Shown piece by piece: positions 52,168 through 63,284 of a stretch of DNA of 64,000 bases. A program made the translations under genes and the position numbers. The notes beneath the pieces were generated by a model that was not told the origin of the DNA, made no database searches, and saw only the letters and a list, made by a program, of their open reading frames with translations. Origin of the DNA: Planctomycetota bacterium (lineage in GTDB: Bacteria > Planctomycetota > Planctomycetia > Planctomycetales > Planctomycetaceae); contig JACTNB010000013.1 of the NCBI GenBank assembly GCA_014584345.1, positions 496,001 to 560,000 of the forward strand. The letters are read 5' to 3'. Every line of letters starts with the position of its first letter. The stretch's first letter is position 1.

Positions 52168-52374
52168 TCAGGCGATCTCGAACTCCAGTAGGCCTCTGCC
52201 CAGGCGGGCGGCGTCATCCCTCGTGTCGGCCTCGACTTCTCCACGTCGAATGCTGATAAACGAATCGGCTGAGATTCCGAGTTTCACCCGGCCCCCCGTC
52301 ACTTTCAGTACCGTGACTTCAATCCCGTCCCCGATCACGATTCGCTCATTGATCTTGCGAGATAATACCAGCAT
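52168..52374 (-). CDS. csrA: Translational regulator CsrA
   Basis: 68 residues, the standard size. Starts MLVLSRKINERIVIGDGIEV and keeps GGRVKLGISAD; the second RNA-binding strand VHRxEV is here ISIRRGEVEADTR. CsrA dimers bind GGA-containing leaders of mRNAs and block or stabilise them. The RBS AAGGAGGGG is unusually strong and contains GGA, so autoregulation is possible. In Planctomycetes csrA often stands alone, as here. Confidence 0.93.
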   Translation of the reverse strand: MLVLSRKINERIVIGDGIEVTVLKVTGGRVKLGISADSFISIRRGEVEADTRDDAARLGRGLLEFEIA

Positions 52375-52379
52375 CGTAT

Positions 52380-52388
52380 CCCCTCCTT
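52380..52388 (-). promoter_or_regulatory. Strong csrA ribosome binding site
   Basis: Reads AAGGAGGGG on the minus strand, five bases before the ATG at 52374. It contains a GGA/GGGG core that could also be a CsrA target. Confidence 0.7.
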
Positions 52389-52740
52389 AGGTTGTGATGG
52401 ATTGCCCCACGATTAGGCCCTGCGGTCTATTACGCACATCGTGTGCCTGAAGTTGAGTAATTTTTTGACAAAGTCTCAAAATGGATGAATAAACAGGAAA
52501 GAGAAAATGGGTAAGGGTAAAATCGGGCAATCTCTGTGTCCGGAGGCCGAGAATGGGCCTATCAGGGTTTGTCACGGGCGAGATTAAACTTCGAAGCCTG
52601 AGGCATTCTGCTGCATGCGGGGGAGACTGTTTAATTTTGCAACAGTTCGGGAATGCCTGGTCAGAGGGGAGGCTACCGAAAAATCCCGCCTGTGGCCCGT
52701 GCCGTTCGCCCTGAGAATCTGAATGGTACGCCGATTGTGC
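52389..52740. other. Intergenic region upstream of csrA
   Basis: No gene is supported. The AT-rich stretch near 52460-52500 has TTGACA-like and TTTTGAGAC-like sequence in both directions. A csrA promoter is expected here. Confidence 0.4.
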
Positions 52741-53481
52741 TCACAACCTGCGGAGCAAGCCTTTGGCCTTGCGTTTCCAAGGGGCTTGTTTGCGGGCGAT
52801 GGCGGGGGGGCTGGACTCCACGTCCATCACGAGTTCCTCCAGATAGCCGCGGGCGGCCTGTCTGTTGCCCGACTGTTGTTCCGCCTGGGCCAACAGCAGC
52901 AAACCTTCGGGTTGCCTCCAGCGGCGGACGTGCGTCCCCAGATGCGTTCGGGCAGCTTCCCAGTGTTTCAACGCCACCAGCAAACGCCCCCGGGCTAGCG
53001 AGACATCTCCGAATTTATATTCCGGATCGCGTGCCAGAATGCGATCCAGCAGTTCCAGGGCCTCGTCGAACTGCTCTTGCCTGGCCAGGCAAAGGGCCAA
53101 GCCCCACAGAGCCGGGAGATTGTCGGGTTCCCGCTCGAGGCCTTTGCGGTACGCTTCGATCGCCGTTTCCCAGCGCCCGGTTTCCCGCAAGCGGTCCGCG
53201 TATTGGAGCCAGTGATAGGTATTCCCGATTTGCAGGGCGGCAATTTTCAGGCGTTTCAATTCACCCGTTTGAAACGGAGCCCACAGTTTGCGCAAGCCGC
53301 GTGGATGTTCCCGGGGGAGATAGCGGGCTAGAAAATAGGCCAATACTCCCAAGGGAGGGAGTAGCAGCATCACCCAGATCCAGATCCCCCGATCAGGTTC
53401 CCGGCGATAACAATCCGTCAACATCCAGACCAGAAGCCCGAAGTACAGCAGGGGCAGGATTTGAGACAGATACGGAATCAC
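52741..53481 (-). CDS. TPR protein with N-terminal membrane helices
   Basis: 246 residues from GTG 53481. Two membrane helices (LSQILPLLYFGLLVWMLTDCY and IWIWVMLLLPPLGVLAYFLARYL) form a PLDc_N-like hairpin. Four TPR-like helix pairs follow (NTYHWLQYADRLRETGRWETAIEAY...LPALWGLALCLARQEQFDEAL). The last 20 residues are strongly basic (KQAPWKRKAKGLLRRL). The gene after it on the same side, also TPR-rich, suggests a shared envelope role. Confidence 0.7.
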   Translation of the reverse strand: MIPYLSQILPLLYFGLLVWMLTDCYRREPDRGIWIWVMLLLPPLGVLAYFLARYLPREHPRGLRKLWAPFQTGELKRLKIAALQIGNTYHWLQYADRLRETGRWETAIEAYRKGLEREPDNLPALWGLALCLARQEQFDEALELLDRILARDPEYKFGDVSLARGRLLVALKHWEAARTHLGTHVRRWRQPEGLLLLAQAEQQSGNRQAARGYLEELVMDVESSPPAIARKQAPWKRKAKGLLRRL

Positions 53482-53586
53482 GAGTCGACACGGCTTTGCT
53501 GCTGGAGTGGAGAGAAACCTTCATTAAATTCTATAGGACAGGTCACGCGTCTCCCAGTCGAAACTGGTGGAGGGCCGCCACGGAAT

Positions 53587-56256
53587 TTAATTCGGTTTGT
53601 CGTTGTCGAGTTCCGTTTCCAGTTCCCGCCAAAGTTGCCTGGTCTGCTCGGAACCCGCCTGGGGATAGAGCAAGAGGGTCACCTGGACAATCTTGCGGGC
53701 TTCGTCGAGGCGTCCGGTCCGTCGAGCCAGTCGGGCCAGTTGATAACGCCCCTCCAGCCAGGCCTCGGACCCTTGTTTTTCCCGCTGAGTCTGCTGCAAC
53801 CACAACTGGTAATGTTTTTCCGCGCAGTCGGCATTGCCACAGGCGTCGTACAGGGCCGAGAGTCGGTTCAACAGGGCGCGATCCTGGGGGAACCGGCGTT
53901 GGAGTTGATCGTACAATTGCAGCGCGGGCGTAATGCGACCAGCGCCATAATGAGCTTCCGCCTGAATAATCAGCCATTCGCGGGTCTCCTGTTCATTGAG
54001 GCGTTCGGGAGCCTGTTTCAGTTCCTCGGCGTGGGAATCCGCAAGCTGCAAGCAGAGTTCCGCCAATGCCACGCGCGCCTCGGGTGACGATTGGACAGGG
54101 AGCGTCAACTGCCGCAACAGGAACAACGTCTCGCCAGGTGGCCGGGAGGCGACATCCGGGCGGGTCAGCAATTCCCGGGCTTCGCGAACCCGTCCCCTTT
54201 GTGCCAGCGAAATCGCCTGCAGGGCAAGCGCGGCCTGTTGCGGGGCCTTCCAGGCCAGGGCGGGGGCCTGGCCTGGAGGGAGTAACTCGAGTTGAGCCTG
54301 ACTGGCCTCCCGGACGCGTTCGAGATGCCGCCCGAGCGATTCCGTGTCGAGGGCCTGCTGTTGCAGCAGCAAGTGGCAGGCCAGCACCACCAGTTCCGTC
54401 GCGGCGGGGGAATCGAGGGGGGCCGTCTCCATGTCTCGCAGCGTGCGCAGCGCGAATTCCCGGGCCTGTGCTTCCCAGGTCAGGACGGGTTGTTGCAAGT
54501 CGCGAACCCGTTGAATTATCCACTGATAACATTGCCCTTGGCGCAAGCGGGCGGAGAGCCCCCGGGGGCCATCCGCGGGAACTTGCTGGTAAAGTTCGAG
54601 CGCCCGCGTCACCTGCAGGCGGGCAAATTGCAGTTCCGCCAGCAGCCAGAGGGCCTCCCCCCGGGTCGGCTTCCCCGAGTACCTGGCGAGATGATCCTCC
54701 AGGGCTGTCTGGTAGCGGGCCAGCTTGGCGACATCCCGCGCGGCAAGATAATCGCGTCCCAGCGCCTGGATCCACAGCAGGTGGATTTCCTCCATGCCGG
54801 GAAACGCAGGGGCCATTCGCCAGACTTGTTCGAGGAATTCGGCGGCATGGGTGAAGTCCCTCAATTCGAAGGCGTTCCGGGCGGCCTCGCGGGCCACGTT
54901 CATGGCGACGTCCGCTTTCGCCTGGGACAGCGCCCCGCGCAGTGCCTGGTCGTACGATTCGCGCGCCTGGGAACGATTTCCCTCGGCGATCCGTTGTCGG
55001 GCATCGCGCACCAAAGGTGCGACTTGCGGGCCAAGTTCTCGCTGCAACTGCAGAGTGGACTGGTGATTTCGCACGATGCGGGCGTAATAGGCTTCTCCTC
55101 GCTCGTCGAGTTTGGATAACCGGAGTTGAACCTCGCTTTCGAGTTCGCGAGCAAGTCTTTCATCTCCTTTCGCGCGAACCTGCAGCGCCATGTCCAGCAG
55201 TCCCCGCAACCGCAGGTGTTCGAGTTCGGCGGAGAGAAAACCGACCTCCTGGCCATGCTGCAGGATAAGTTCCGCTGCGGCCGTCGGCTGTTGCTGGTCG
55301 AGCAGAAATCGGGCGTATTCGGCGGTTGCCTGGTTGCGAATTTCCACAGGGATGGCGGATTGATTCAGGTACTTCCAGAGCGATTCGACATCCGGTTTCA
55401 CCCGACCGAGTCGGGCGCCCCAAAGTTGCAGCACGTGCGCTTCAAATTCGGCACTGCCTCGTCGAGTGCGCCGCGCGAGCGGATTCAACCCGTCCTGGGC
55501 CGCCTTCAGGTGAAGCGTGCGTTCGGGAATGTTGCCGACCTGCAATTCCGCCAGTTGCAGATGCAGGCGGGCCTGGGCCAGCTTGAGTTCGTCGAGACGC
55601 GCTTCGCTGATGCGGGGATCGGCCTCGGCGGACGTGGCGGACAGGTAAGCCACTGCCTGAGCTTCGGCGGCTTGCAACAGCGGGAGCGCGGTGCTGGCCC
55701 GTTTCTGGAATTCCTGCCTTAGGGACGTATTGCCAGGGTCCGCGTGCGTCAACAGGAATTCATGCCGGGCACGCGTTGCCCCCAGCAGGGCCAGTTCGAT
55801 GTCGCGTGATGCCGCGGAGCGAGGCAGGGAAACCAGCATTTGCTCGGCCTGAATCCAGAACTCCCCGGCTTCGGCCAAGGGGACATCCTGAGCATGCAGG
55901 GCATAGGTGGTTGCCAGTTCAATTTGATAGAAGGAACGTTCCTCGGCCGACAACTCGGGCCGATCGAGCATCCGCTGGCAGATGAGTTCAATCAGCTCGT
56001 ATAGACGGCGTTCCCGCAAACCCTCGAAGTAGCGCAATCGCGATTCCAGAGAATCCGCTTCGCCTGCAACCGCCGCCGGGGACGTGCCGGGGAACATCGG
56101 GACAGCCGATGCCAGGACCATGCCACAGGCCAACGTCAGGCAGCCCAGGCGTGTCCAGCATCGCGGTGGCAGGCTGTACCCTTTACTCCCCGTCCCGGTC
56201 CAGTTTGACCGGGGCCAGTGGTTCGCATGGGAGGGCAGGGGGCTAGGAGGCAACAT
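53587..56256 (-). CDS. Large TPR-rich secreted protein
   Basis: 889 residues from ATG 56256, just 13 bases after the aminotransferase stop; upstream in-frame sequence is not protein-like. A hydrophobic stretch (CLTLACGMVLASAVPMF) is the signal peptide or anchor. The rest is a chain of TPR/Sel1-like helix pairs with Glu, Arg and Leu in heptad order over the whole length (for example LELALLGATRARHEFLL and LYDQLQRRFPQDRALLNRLSALYDACG). Likely a periplasmic scaffold. The near-zero gap suggests co-transcription with the aminotransferase, though the functions are unrelated. Confidence 0.7.
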   Translation of the reverse strand: MLPPSPLPSHANHWPRSNWTGTGSKGYSLPPRCWTRLGCLTLACGMVLASAVPMFPGTSPAAVAGEADSLESRLRYFEGLRERRLYELIELICQRMLDRPELSAEERSFYQIELATTYALHAQDVPLAEAGEFWIQAEQMLVSLPRSAASRDIELALLGATRARHEFLLTHADPGNTSLRQEFQKRASTALPLLQAAEAQAVAYLSATSAEADPRISEARLDELKLAQARLHLQLAELQVGNIPERTLHLKAAQDGLNPLARRTRRGSAEFEAHVLQLWGARLGRVKPDVESLWKYLNQSAIPVEIRNQATAEYARFLLDQQQPTAAAELILQHGQEVGFLSAELEHLRLRGLLDMALQVRAKGDERLARELESEVQLRLSKLDERGEAYYARIVRNHQSTLQLQRELGPQVAPLVRDARQRIAEGNRSQARESYDQALRGALSQAKADVAMNVAREAARNAFELRDFTHAAEFLEQVWRMAPAFPGMEEIHLLWIQALGRDYLAARDVAKLARYQTALEDHLARYSGKPTRGEALWLLAELQFARLQVTRALELYQQVPADGPRGLSARLRQGQCYQWIIQRVRDLQQPVLTWEAQAREFALRTLRDMETAPLDSPAATELVVLACHLLLQQQALDTESLGRHLERVREASQAQLELLPPGQAPALAWKAPQQAALALQAISLAQRGRVREARELLTRPDVASRPPGETLFLLRQLTLPVQSSPEARVALAELCLQLADSHAEELKQAPERLNEQETREWLIIQAEAHYGAGRITPALQLYDQLQRRFPQDRALLNRLSALYDACGNADCAEKHYQLWLQQTQREKQGSEAWLEGRYQLARLARRTGRLDEARKIVQVTLLLYPQAGSEQTRQLWRELETELDNDKPN

Positions 56257-56269
56257 CCGACCTGTGGGG

Positions 56270-57493
<1,224 letters not shown>

Positions 57494-58018
57494 CGGAACT
57501 TCGGATTCACTGCGCATAAAGGGAGGATTCACTCACAAGGGGCCGGGACATTCGGGCGAGGCAGGGGGACACCCCCGCCACAACAGTTTACGAAGTATTT
57601 TCACCAAAGGACAGCATTCTGACAATGCCGGTTCACTCAGGCTGGACTGCTTTCCTGGAGTTCCGCTTTTCCTGCCGAGGCATGGGCAAGGGGACCGCCT
57701 CGTTCCGGCACAGGCACCGCGATCCTGCCCCCCGCGAACCCGGAAAGTTGTTGACTTTTCGTAATGTGTTGAGACTGCTTCTGTTGCGGCATGGGTTGCG
57801 TCGATTTGTGGCGTGCCCGGAAGGGTTCGCTTCACCTCGGGCGGGGTGGACGATCCCCGTGGAGCCGAGGGCGGGGGGGCAGGGCCTGGGGATTTATCCG
57901 CACGCTGTCACTTTTCGATTTCAGGCTCTAAAATGCAGGTTGTGGCAGGTGTCGGTGGTAGAGAACCGTCCAGGGCCGTGTGTGCAGAAATCGCAATCGA
58001 GAAAAATGTTGGGCGTTC
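57494..58018. other. Divergent intergenic region (aminotransferase/CrtI-like)
   Basis: No coding sequence is supported. Leaders of both genes should lie here. A GTTGTTGACTTTTCG stretch near 57750 resembles a -35 box, without a clear -10 partner. Confidence 0.4.
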
Positions 58019-59446
58019 ATGGCTAAAGACTTTCTGGAGGGGGTCCGCGACTCCTACGACGTCGTGGTAATTGGCAGCGGGCTGGCGGGGCTGACCGGGG
58101 CAAATATCCTGGCGAAGGCCGGTTATTCGGTGCTGCTGCTGGAACATCATTATCAACTTGGCGGGATGGCCACGTGGTTCAAGCGCCGTGGGGGACACAT
58201 CTTCGACATTTCCCTGCACGGATTCCCGGTGGGAATGGTGAAAAGTTGCCGCAAATACTGGACGCCCGAAATCGCCGACAAAATTGTGCAGCTCAAGGGA
58301 ATTCGTTTTGAAAACCCGCAGTTTTCCCTGGAAACCACGTTCAACCGGGAAGATTTCACCAAGCTGCTGATCGAACAATTCCAGATCCCCGCAGCAACCG
58401 TGCAGGATTTCTTCGATACCGCCCGGGGCATGAACTTTTACGACGATCAGTCCATGACGACTCGGGAACTCTTCGAGAAGTTCTTTCCCGGGCGGGATGA
58501 CGTGGTGCGGCTGTTGATGGAACCGATCACCTACGCGAACGGTTCGACACTGGAAGACCCGGCGATTACCTACGGGATTGTCTTCTCGAATTTCATGAGC
58601 AAGGGGGTCTTTACCTTTCAGGGAGGGACTGACGCGCTGGTGCTGCAGATGCGAGAGGAACTGTTAAAGAACGGCGTCGATCTGCGGATCCGCGCGCTGG
58701 TCGACAAAATCGAGGTGGATGATCGGCGGCAAGTGACGGGCGTGGTGGTGAATGGACGCCGGATCGGTTGCAGGGCGGTGCTGTCCAATGCGAATCTCAA
58801 ATCGACCATTCTGAATCTGGTGGGCACGGACAATTTCGATGCCGACTACGTCAAGGAAGCTCAGGCGGTACGTGTCAACAACAGTAGTTGCCAGGTTTAC
58901 ATGGGGCTCAAACCCGGGGAAGGCTTCGACTATTGTGGCGACCTGCTGTTTCATTCGGAGCATCGCGGGTTTGATATCGAGGCGATGCTCAGCAAGGACA
59001 TCAGCAGCCGCACGTTTTCGTTTTATTACCCCGAAACCCGCCCCGGTTCGGATCGCTGGCTGATCGTTTCCTCGACAAATGCCCGCTACGAGGATTGGGC
59101 CAATCTGCCCGAGGAACAATATCAGCAGGATAAACAGCACCTGTGCGACACCACGCTCGATTGCCTGGAACGCTACATCCCCGAAATTCGCCAGAAGCTA
59201 GACTGGGTGGAGGCTTCCACGCCGCGTACGTTCAAGCACTATACCCGGCACGTTTACGGTGCCTCGTTTGGTACCAAGTTCGAAGGGTTGAAGGTGAGCC
59301 AGGAACTGCCGCAGCAGATCGCGGGGCTGCACCACGCCGGTTCGGTCGGCATCATCATGTCCGGCTGGCTGGGTGCGATGAACTACGGAGTGATTGTCTC
59401 CAATGAAGTCGACAAGTATCTGACGTCCTCGTCGGCCAGGGTTTAG
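58019..59446 (+). CDS. CrtI/phytoene-desaturase-type FAD oxidoreductase
   Basis: 475 residues from ATG 58019. Dinucleotide motif DVVVIGSGLAGLTGANILAKAGYSVLLLEHH, the GGMATWF loop, the middle NSSCQVYMGL and the C-terminal FAD motif GLHHAGSVGIIMSGWLGAMNYG. This family includes phytoene/carotenoid desaturases and isomerases and HpnE-type squalene enzymes. No other terpenoid genes lie nearby, so the substrate is unknown. Repeat copy E starts directly at its stop codon. Confidence 0.82.
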   Translation: MAKDFLEGVRDSYDVVVIGSGLAGLTGANILAKAGYSVLLLEHHYQLGGMATWFKRRGGHIFDISLHGFPVGMVKSCRKYWTPEIADKIVQLKGIRFENPQFSLETTFNREDFTKLLIEQFQIPAATVQDFFDTARGMNFYDDQSMTTRELFEKFFPGRDDVVRLLMEPITYANGSTLEDPAITYGIVFSNFMSKGVFTFQGGTDALVLQMREELLKNGVDLRIRALVDKIEVDDRRQVTGVVVNGRRIGCRAVLSNANLKSTILNLVGTDNFDADYVKEAQAVRVNNSSCQVYMGLKPGEGFDYCGDLLFHSEHRGFDIEAMLSKDISSRTFSFYYPETRPGSDRWLIVSSTNARYEDWANLPEEQYQQDKQHLCDTTLDCLERYIPEIRQKLDWVEASTPRTFKHYTRHVYGASFGTKFEGLKVSQELPQQIAGLHHAGSVGIIMSGWLGAMNYGVIVSNEVDKYLTSSSARV

Positions 59447-59690
59447 CCCGCAGTTCTCACCCAGGTCAATTATACAGGATTGCGGAGATTGACGAACTAG
59501 CCGCGCCCGTCAGGAAGCGGGCCAGACTGGGGCCTAGTACGTCGCAATGCATTGCTAGTATTGATTATGCACCCAGGGAGTGTTCCGTTGGGAACCGCCC
59601 GCGTGGCCCGCTTCCTGACGGCGCGGCTAGTTTTTCGGGCACTTTCGAGACAAAATTTACCGCATTGGTAACTGTGCGGGAAATGTGGGT
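59447..59690 (+). repeat. Dispersed inverted-repeat element, copy E (subtype 2)
   Basis: Arms at 59495-59523 and 59605-59632 (one base deleted in the right arm) flank an 81-bp loop with the subtype-2 GCAATGCATTGC core. The head begins right after the stop of the CrtI-like gene. The tail ends in AAATGTGGG, at the stop of the convergent ROK gene (59690), so the element fills the whole intergenic gap. Confidence 0.88.
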
Positions 59691-60586
59691 CAGCCGTGCA
59701 GGTGTCGGGCGAGGGCAATGGCTCCCAGCACGCCGGCGAAGTTTCCGAGGGCGGGAGGCACGATGTACTGTTCCCGATGTTCCCTTACCTGGGGGGCATC
59801 GACGTACTTGTTGAGGAGTTCTCCCACCTTGCGGTGAATTGCGGGAAACAGGCTGGGTTGCTCCATGACGCCTCCCCCCATGATGATCCGCTGGGGCGAA
59901 AGCATGCAGATGAAATTGACCAGGGCATAGGCGAGGTACTCGGCTTCCAGATCCCAGGCGGGATGGTCGGGGGGGAGTTCGCTGGCGGGTGTTTTCCAGC
60001 GGGCTTCGATGGCCGGTCCCGAAGCGAGTCCTTCCAGGCAATCGCCATGGAAGGGGCAGATTCCGGGAAAGGGATCGCGTTCCCGATAATGGGGAATCCG
60101 GATGTGTCCCATTTCGGGATGGATCAACCCATGCATCATCTGGCCGTTTACCAGCCCGCCGCCGCCGATGCCCGTACCGATCGTGAGATAGATGAAGGTA
60201 TCCAGACCCATCCCGGCGCCCCACGTGTGTTCCCCCAGGGCCGCCACGTTGACATCGGTATCGAATGCGACGGGGATCTGCAGCGCCTGCTTGAGCGTTC
60301 CCACGAAATCCGTGTTGCGCCAACCCGGTTTGGGGGTGGACGTAATATATCCGAACCTGGGAGAATCGGGGTTGGGATCGACCGGCCCGAACGAGGCAAT
60401 CCCGAGGGCCTCGATTTTCTGCCCAGCCGACTCGCGTTCGCGAAAGAACTGGATGCAGCGTCCCAGGGTTTCCTCGGGCGTGGTGGTGGGAAAGCGTTCG
60501 ACGGGCGCCAGATCGTCCGGTCCGGTGCCAATCGCGCACACGAACTTGGTTCCCCCTGCCTCGATACCGCCGTATAACACGCTCAT
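59690..60586 (-). CDS. ROK-family sugar kinase (fructokinase-like)
   Basis: 298 residues. YGGIEAGGTKFVCAIG (phosphate 1), IPVAFDTDVNVAALGE, YLTIGTGIGGGG, EMGHIRIP (substrate contact) and the zinc-binding CPFHGDCLEGLASGPA mark it as a functional ROK kinase. The first cysteine-bearing motif is the fructokinase/ScrK variant. It phosphorylates hexoses, most likely fructose. It converges on repeat copy E. Confidence 0.88.
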   Translation of the reverse strand: MSVLYGGIEAGGTKFVCAIGTGPDDLAPVERFPTTTPEETLGRCIQFFRERESAGQKIEALGIASFGPVDPNPDSPRFGYITSTPKPGWRNTDFVGTLKQALQIPVAFDTDVNVAALGEHTWGAGMGLDTFIYLTIGTGIGGGGLVNGQMMHGLIHPEMGHIRIPHYRERDPFPGICPFHGDCLEGLASGPAIEARWKTPASELPPDHPAWDLEAEYLAYALVNFICMLSPQRIIMGGGVMEQPSLFPAIHRKVGELLNKYVDAPQVREHREQYIVPPALGNFAGVLGAIALARHLHG

Positions 60587-61059
60587 GTCTGCTGCCTTTG
60601 TGCTGGAAGCCAGAAGCCGGTTTTGCGGCAGGGTCGGGAACGTCTCGCCCCGCCGCTGATTTTACCAGATGCCATGTCCGTTGGGGACGCGCTTCCATTG
60701 TAGGTTTTCCGCGGAGAGTTCAACCACAAAGGGGACTTCCCTCCCGTTTCCCGCGCAAGATTTTTGGAAATTGATGCGTTTTCCTCGTGTCCGGTCGATA
60801 GCCCGTGGGCTGCTCCCGTTTTGCCATCGGCTCGGGAACTCTTTACAATCGGGAGTCTGGCTGGGGGCAGGGGGTGAGGGTGCCTGCCGGTTGAATGCGT
60901 TTTGCGGGCCAGGTTCTTGTCGGGCTTGGGAATTCGGTCGTGACTGGGGCCGCCAGTGTCTTGCAGGTTACTCGTTAACATGGGGGTGTTGCTGAAACAG
61001 CCAGTGGGACACGGCCCGATAATTCCATCGTGAAAGAACACAAGAGGTTCAGGCAGAGG
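60587..61059. other. Divergent intergenic region (ROK/membrane protein)
   Basis: No gene is supported. GTG 61030 could open the next gene earlier, but the ATG at 61060 is preferred. Promoters are expected, none called. Confidence 0.4.
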
Positions 61060-62427
61060 ATGAATCACTCCGGTCAGGCGCAAGAGGGGGGCGGTGAATT
61101 GCCAGCCGCTGTAACAGACGAGACTCTCCTGGCCGAGTCGAGACGCAGCCGGGTGTTGCAGGGGCTGTCGCTGCTGTTGCTGGTTGCAGCGGGAGCACTT
61201 TCGCGGGAGTTGTGGCTGTCAGGAGCAGCTTACCCGCGGATTCCGTTTCTGGACATGTTTCGGCACGTTCCCCGGAGCATCGATCATGTTTGCCTGTGGG
61301 GCACCCTCTGTGGGATGGGGCTGGTGCTGTGGGGGCTATTGCAGCCTGGCGTGGGACGTCGGAGATCCTCGCTGGCAGGGTGGGGGTGGGGCGTGGTGGT
61401 GGCGGGCCTGGTGTGCCTGATGCTGCTGAACCAGCAACGCTTGCAGGTCTGGGCCTGGCAGGTGGTGCTGTACGGCACGGGGTTTGCCTGCCTGCCCGTC
61501 GCGGCCGGGCTGGCATGGGCGCGGCGGTTGACCATCGGTATCTACTTCTATTCCGCCATCTCGAAGCTGGATTATGGATTTCTCGACACCTACGGCCAGA
61601 CGCTGCTGGAGGGACTCTGCAAGTCGCTGCAGTGGACACCGGTCTGGGATCCCGGCCTGGCGTTCTGGATCGCCGGCCTGTTCCCCATGGGAGAATTGCT
61701 GGTGGCGGTCTTGTTGCTGTTGCCGGGGACGCGTTATCCGGGCTGGTTGCTCAGCCTGGTGATGCATTGCTGCCTGATTCTGACGCTGGGCCCCTGGGGC
61801 TTGAATCATCATTTCCCCGTTCTGTTGTGGAACTTCTTTTTCCTGGCGCAGAATACGCTGCTGTTCACGGCCGTCGGTGGGGCGACCGGCATGGTGACCG
61901 CTGGGGGAGCCCAGGGGCTTGAGGGGTCCAAGCCGGTCGCGGCGTGCTCGGCGGGATCCCTGTTGGGGCGGGGGGTGTTGTGGCTGGCGTTGCTGTTTCC
62001 GGCGACGGAATGGGTTGATGTCTGCGACATCTGGCCCGGTTGGGGGTTGTATTCGGCTCGCGGCGCGCGGGCCCGGCTGTATCTGCCCGAAGGAGAACAA
62101 CACGCTCTCCCTCCGCATCTCCGACCGATTCTGCAACCGGCGCCGTTCGGCAGTGAATGGCGGCAACTCGATTTGCATCGCTGGTCTTTTGCCGCCCTGG
62201 GGGCACCGTCGTATCCCGAGGATCGTTTTCAACTGGGGGTCATTCGCGCGGTGCTCGATCAGCTTCCTCCGGACGCGGAGTTTTTGATCGTGCATCAAGC
62301 GACGGCGAACCGTTTCACGGGAACGCGACGCGAGACCCGACTTCACACACGTGAGCAACTCGAGGCTTTCTCGCAACGCTACTGGCTGAACACCTTCGCC
62401 CGCTCCGATGGAATCGGGCGAAATTGA
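61060..62427 (+). CDS. Polytopic membrane protein, unknown function (HTTM/DoxX-like)
   Basis: 455 residues from ATG 61060 (AGAGG and CAGG sequences upstream; alternative GTG 61030). About eight hydrophobic helices in the first 340 residues (for example LQGLSLLLLVAAGALS, GWGWGVVVAGLVCLMLL, MGELLVAVLLLLPG). IGIYFYSAISKLDYGFLDTYG resembles the sensor-like part of HTTM or DoxX family proteins. The last 120 residues are soluble (YLPEGEQHALPPHLRP...). No function can be named. Its stop codon forms TGATCA with the convergent rsfS stop. Confidence 0.7.
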   Translation: MNHSGQAQEGGGELPAAVTDETLLAESRRSRVLQGLSLLLLVAAGALSRELWLSGAAYPRIPFLDMFRHVPRSIDHVCLWGTLCGMGLVLWGLLQPGVGRRRSSLAGWGWGVVVAGLVCLMLLNQQRLQVWAWQVVLYGTGFACLPVAAGLAWARRLTIGIYFYSAISKLDYGFLDTYGQTLLEGLCKSLQWTPVWDPGLAFWIAGLFPMGELLVAVLLLLPGTRYPGWLLSLVMHCCLILTLGPWGLNHHFPVLLWNFFFLAQNTLLFTAVGGATGMVTAGGAQGLEGSKPVAACSAGSLLGRGVLWLALLFPATEWVDVCDIWPGWGLYSARGARARLYLPEGEQHALPPHLRPILQPAPFGSEWRQLDLHRWSFAALGAPSYPEDRFQLGVIRAVLDQLPPDAEFLIVHQATANRFTGTRRETRLHTREQLEAFSQRYWLNTFARSDGIGRN

Positions 62428-62925
62428 TCAGGCGTTCGCGGATTCGAGCACGGCGCGCCAGTCGACGATTTCGGCGTCTCCCCAGAGGCGTTCCAGGTTG
62501 TAGAGTTCGCGGCTTTTGGGGTCGAATGCGTGCAGGATGATGTCGCCGTAGTCCTGAAGGATCCAGGCGGGGCTGTCGTAGCCTTCGATTCCCCTTCGGA
62601 GGGAACCGGAGGTGGCCATCAGTCGATCGGCTTCTTCGACGATGGCGTGCAGTTGTCGCCGACTGTTCCCGGACGCGATGACAAAATAATCGAATTCGGG
62701 GGTGATCCTTGTCAGATCCAGCACAACCACGTCGTTGGCTTTCAATTCGTCGGCGACCCGCGCGCAGCGGCAGGCCAGCAACAAGGATCGCTCGAGCTGA
62801 GAGGATTCGCGTGCCACGATGGGGACGGAAACCTCGGTTTCCAGCGGATTTTGCTGTGCGGCGGATTTGCGGTGATCCGCGGCTGACGACGATTCGGCGA
62901 TGGCTATGCCCCCTGTGTGTTGCAC
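62428..62925 (-). CDS. rsfS: Ribosome silencing factor RsfS
   Basis: 165 residues from GTG 62925, with a 45-residue N-terminal extension not found in typical RsfS (about 110-130 aa). Conserved core: VVLDLTRITPEFDYFVIASGNSRRQLHAIVEEA, WILQDYGDIILHAFDPKSRELYNLERLWGDA. It binds uL14 and prevents subunit joining in stationary phase. Confidence 0.92.
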   Translation of the reverse strand: MQHTGGIAIAESSSAADHRKSAAQQNPLETEVSVPIVARESSQLERSLLLACRCARVADELKANDVVVLDLTRITPEFDYFVIASGNSRRQLHAIVEEADRLMATSGSLRRGIEGYDSPAWILQDYGDIILHAFDPKSRELYNLERLWGDAEIVDWRAVLESANA

Positions 62926-63284
62926 TTTCGGTCTCTCTGGTTAAACAAGCAGTGAATTTTCCTAAGTGTACCCCGAGCGGCCCTGCATTCAAGCGGGAAT
63001 CCCCCCGGAAGCATCAAGTGAGGGAGAGAATCGGCAAATGTCGCCGGTGCAGCCAGACGCCCCGACGTGGCACGAGTGACGAACGGGGGGATATTTTGGA
63101 AAAATCATGGAATCTTCAGCGCCGCGTGACATTCTCCGCGTATTGAGTATGATTTGCGGGGTTTTTGGCCTTCCTTGCGCGGGGGCACTCTCCTCGCCGG
63201 CTTCCCCCGGCGCATGCCTCGGGAAGGGAACGACAGAGACGGAGACGACCGGTTCGCCTAAATCGACACGTGAAAGGACAATTC
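62926..63284. other. Divergent intergenic region (rsfS/S9 peptidase)
   Basis: No coding sequence recognised. AAGGACA near the right end is the RBS of the peptidase gene. Confidence 0.4.
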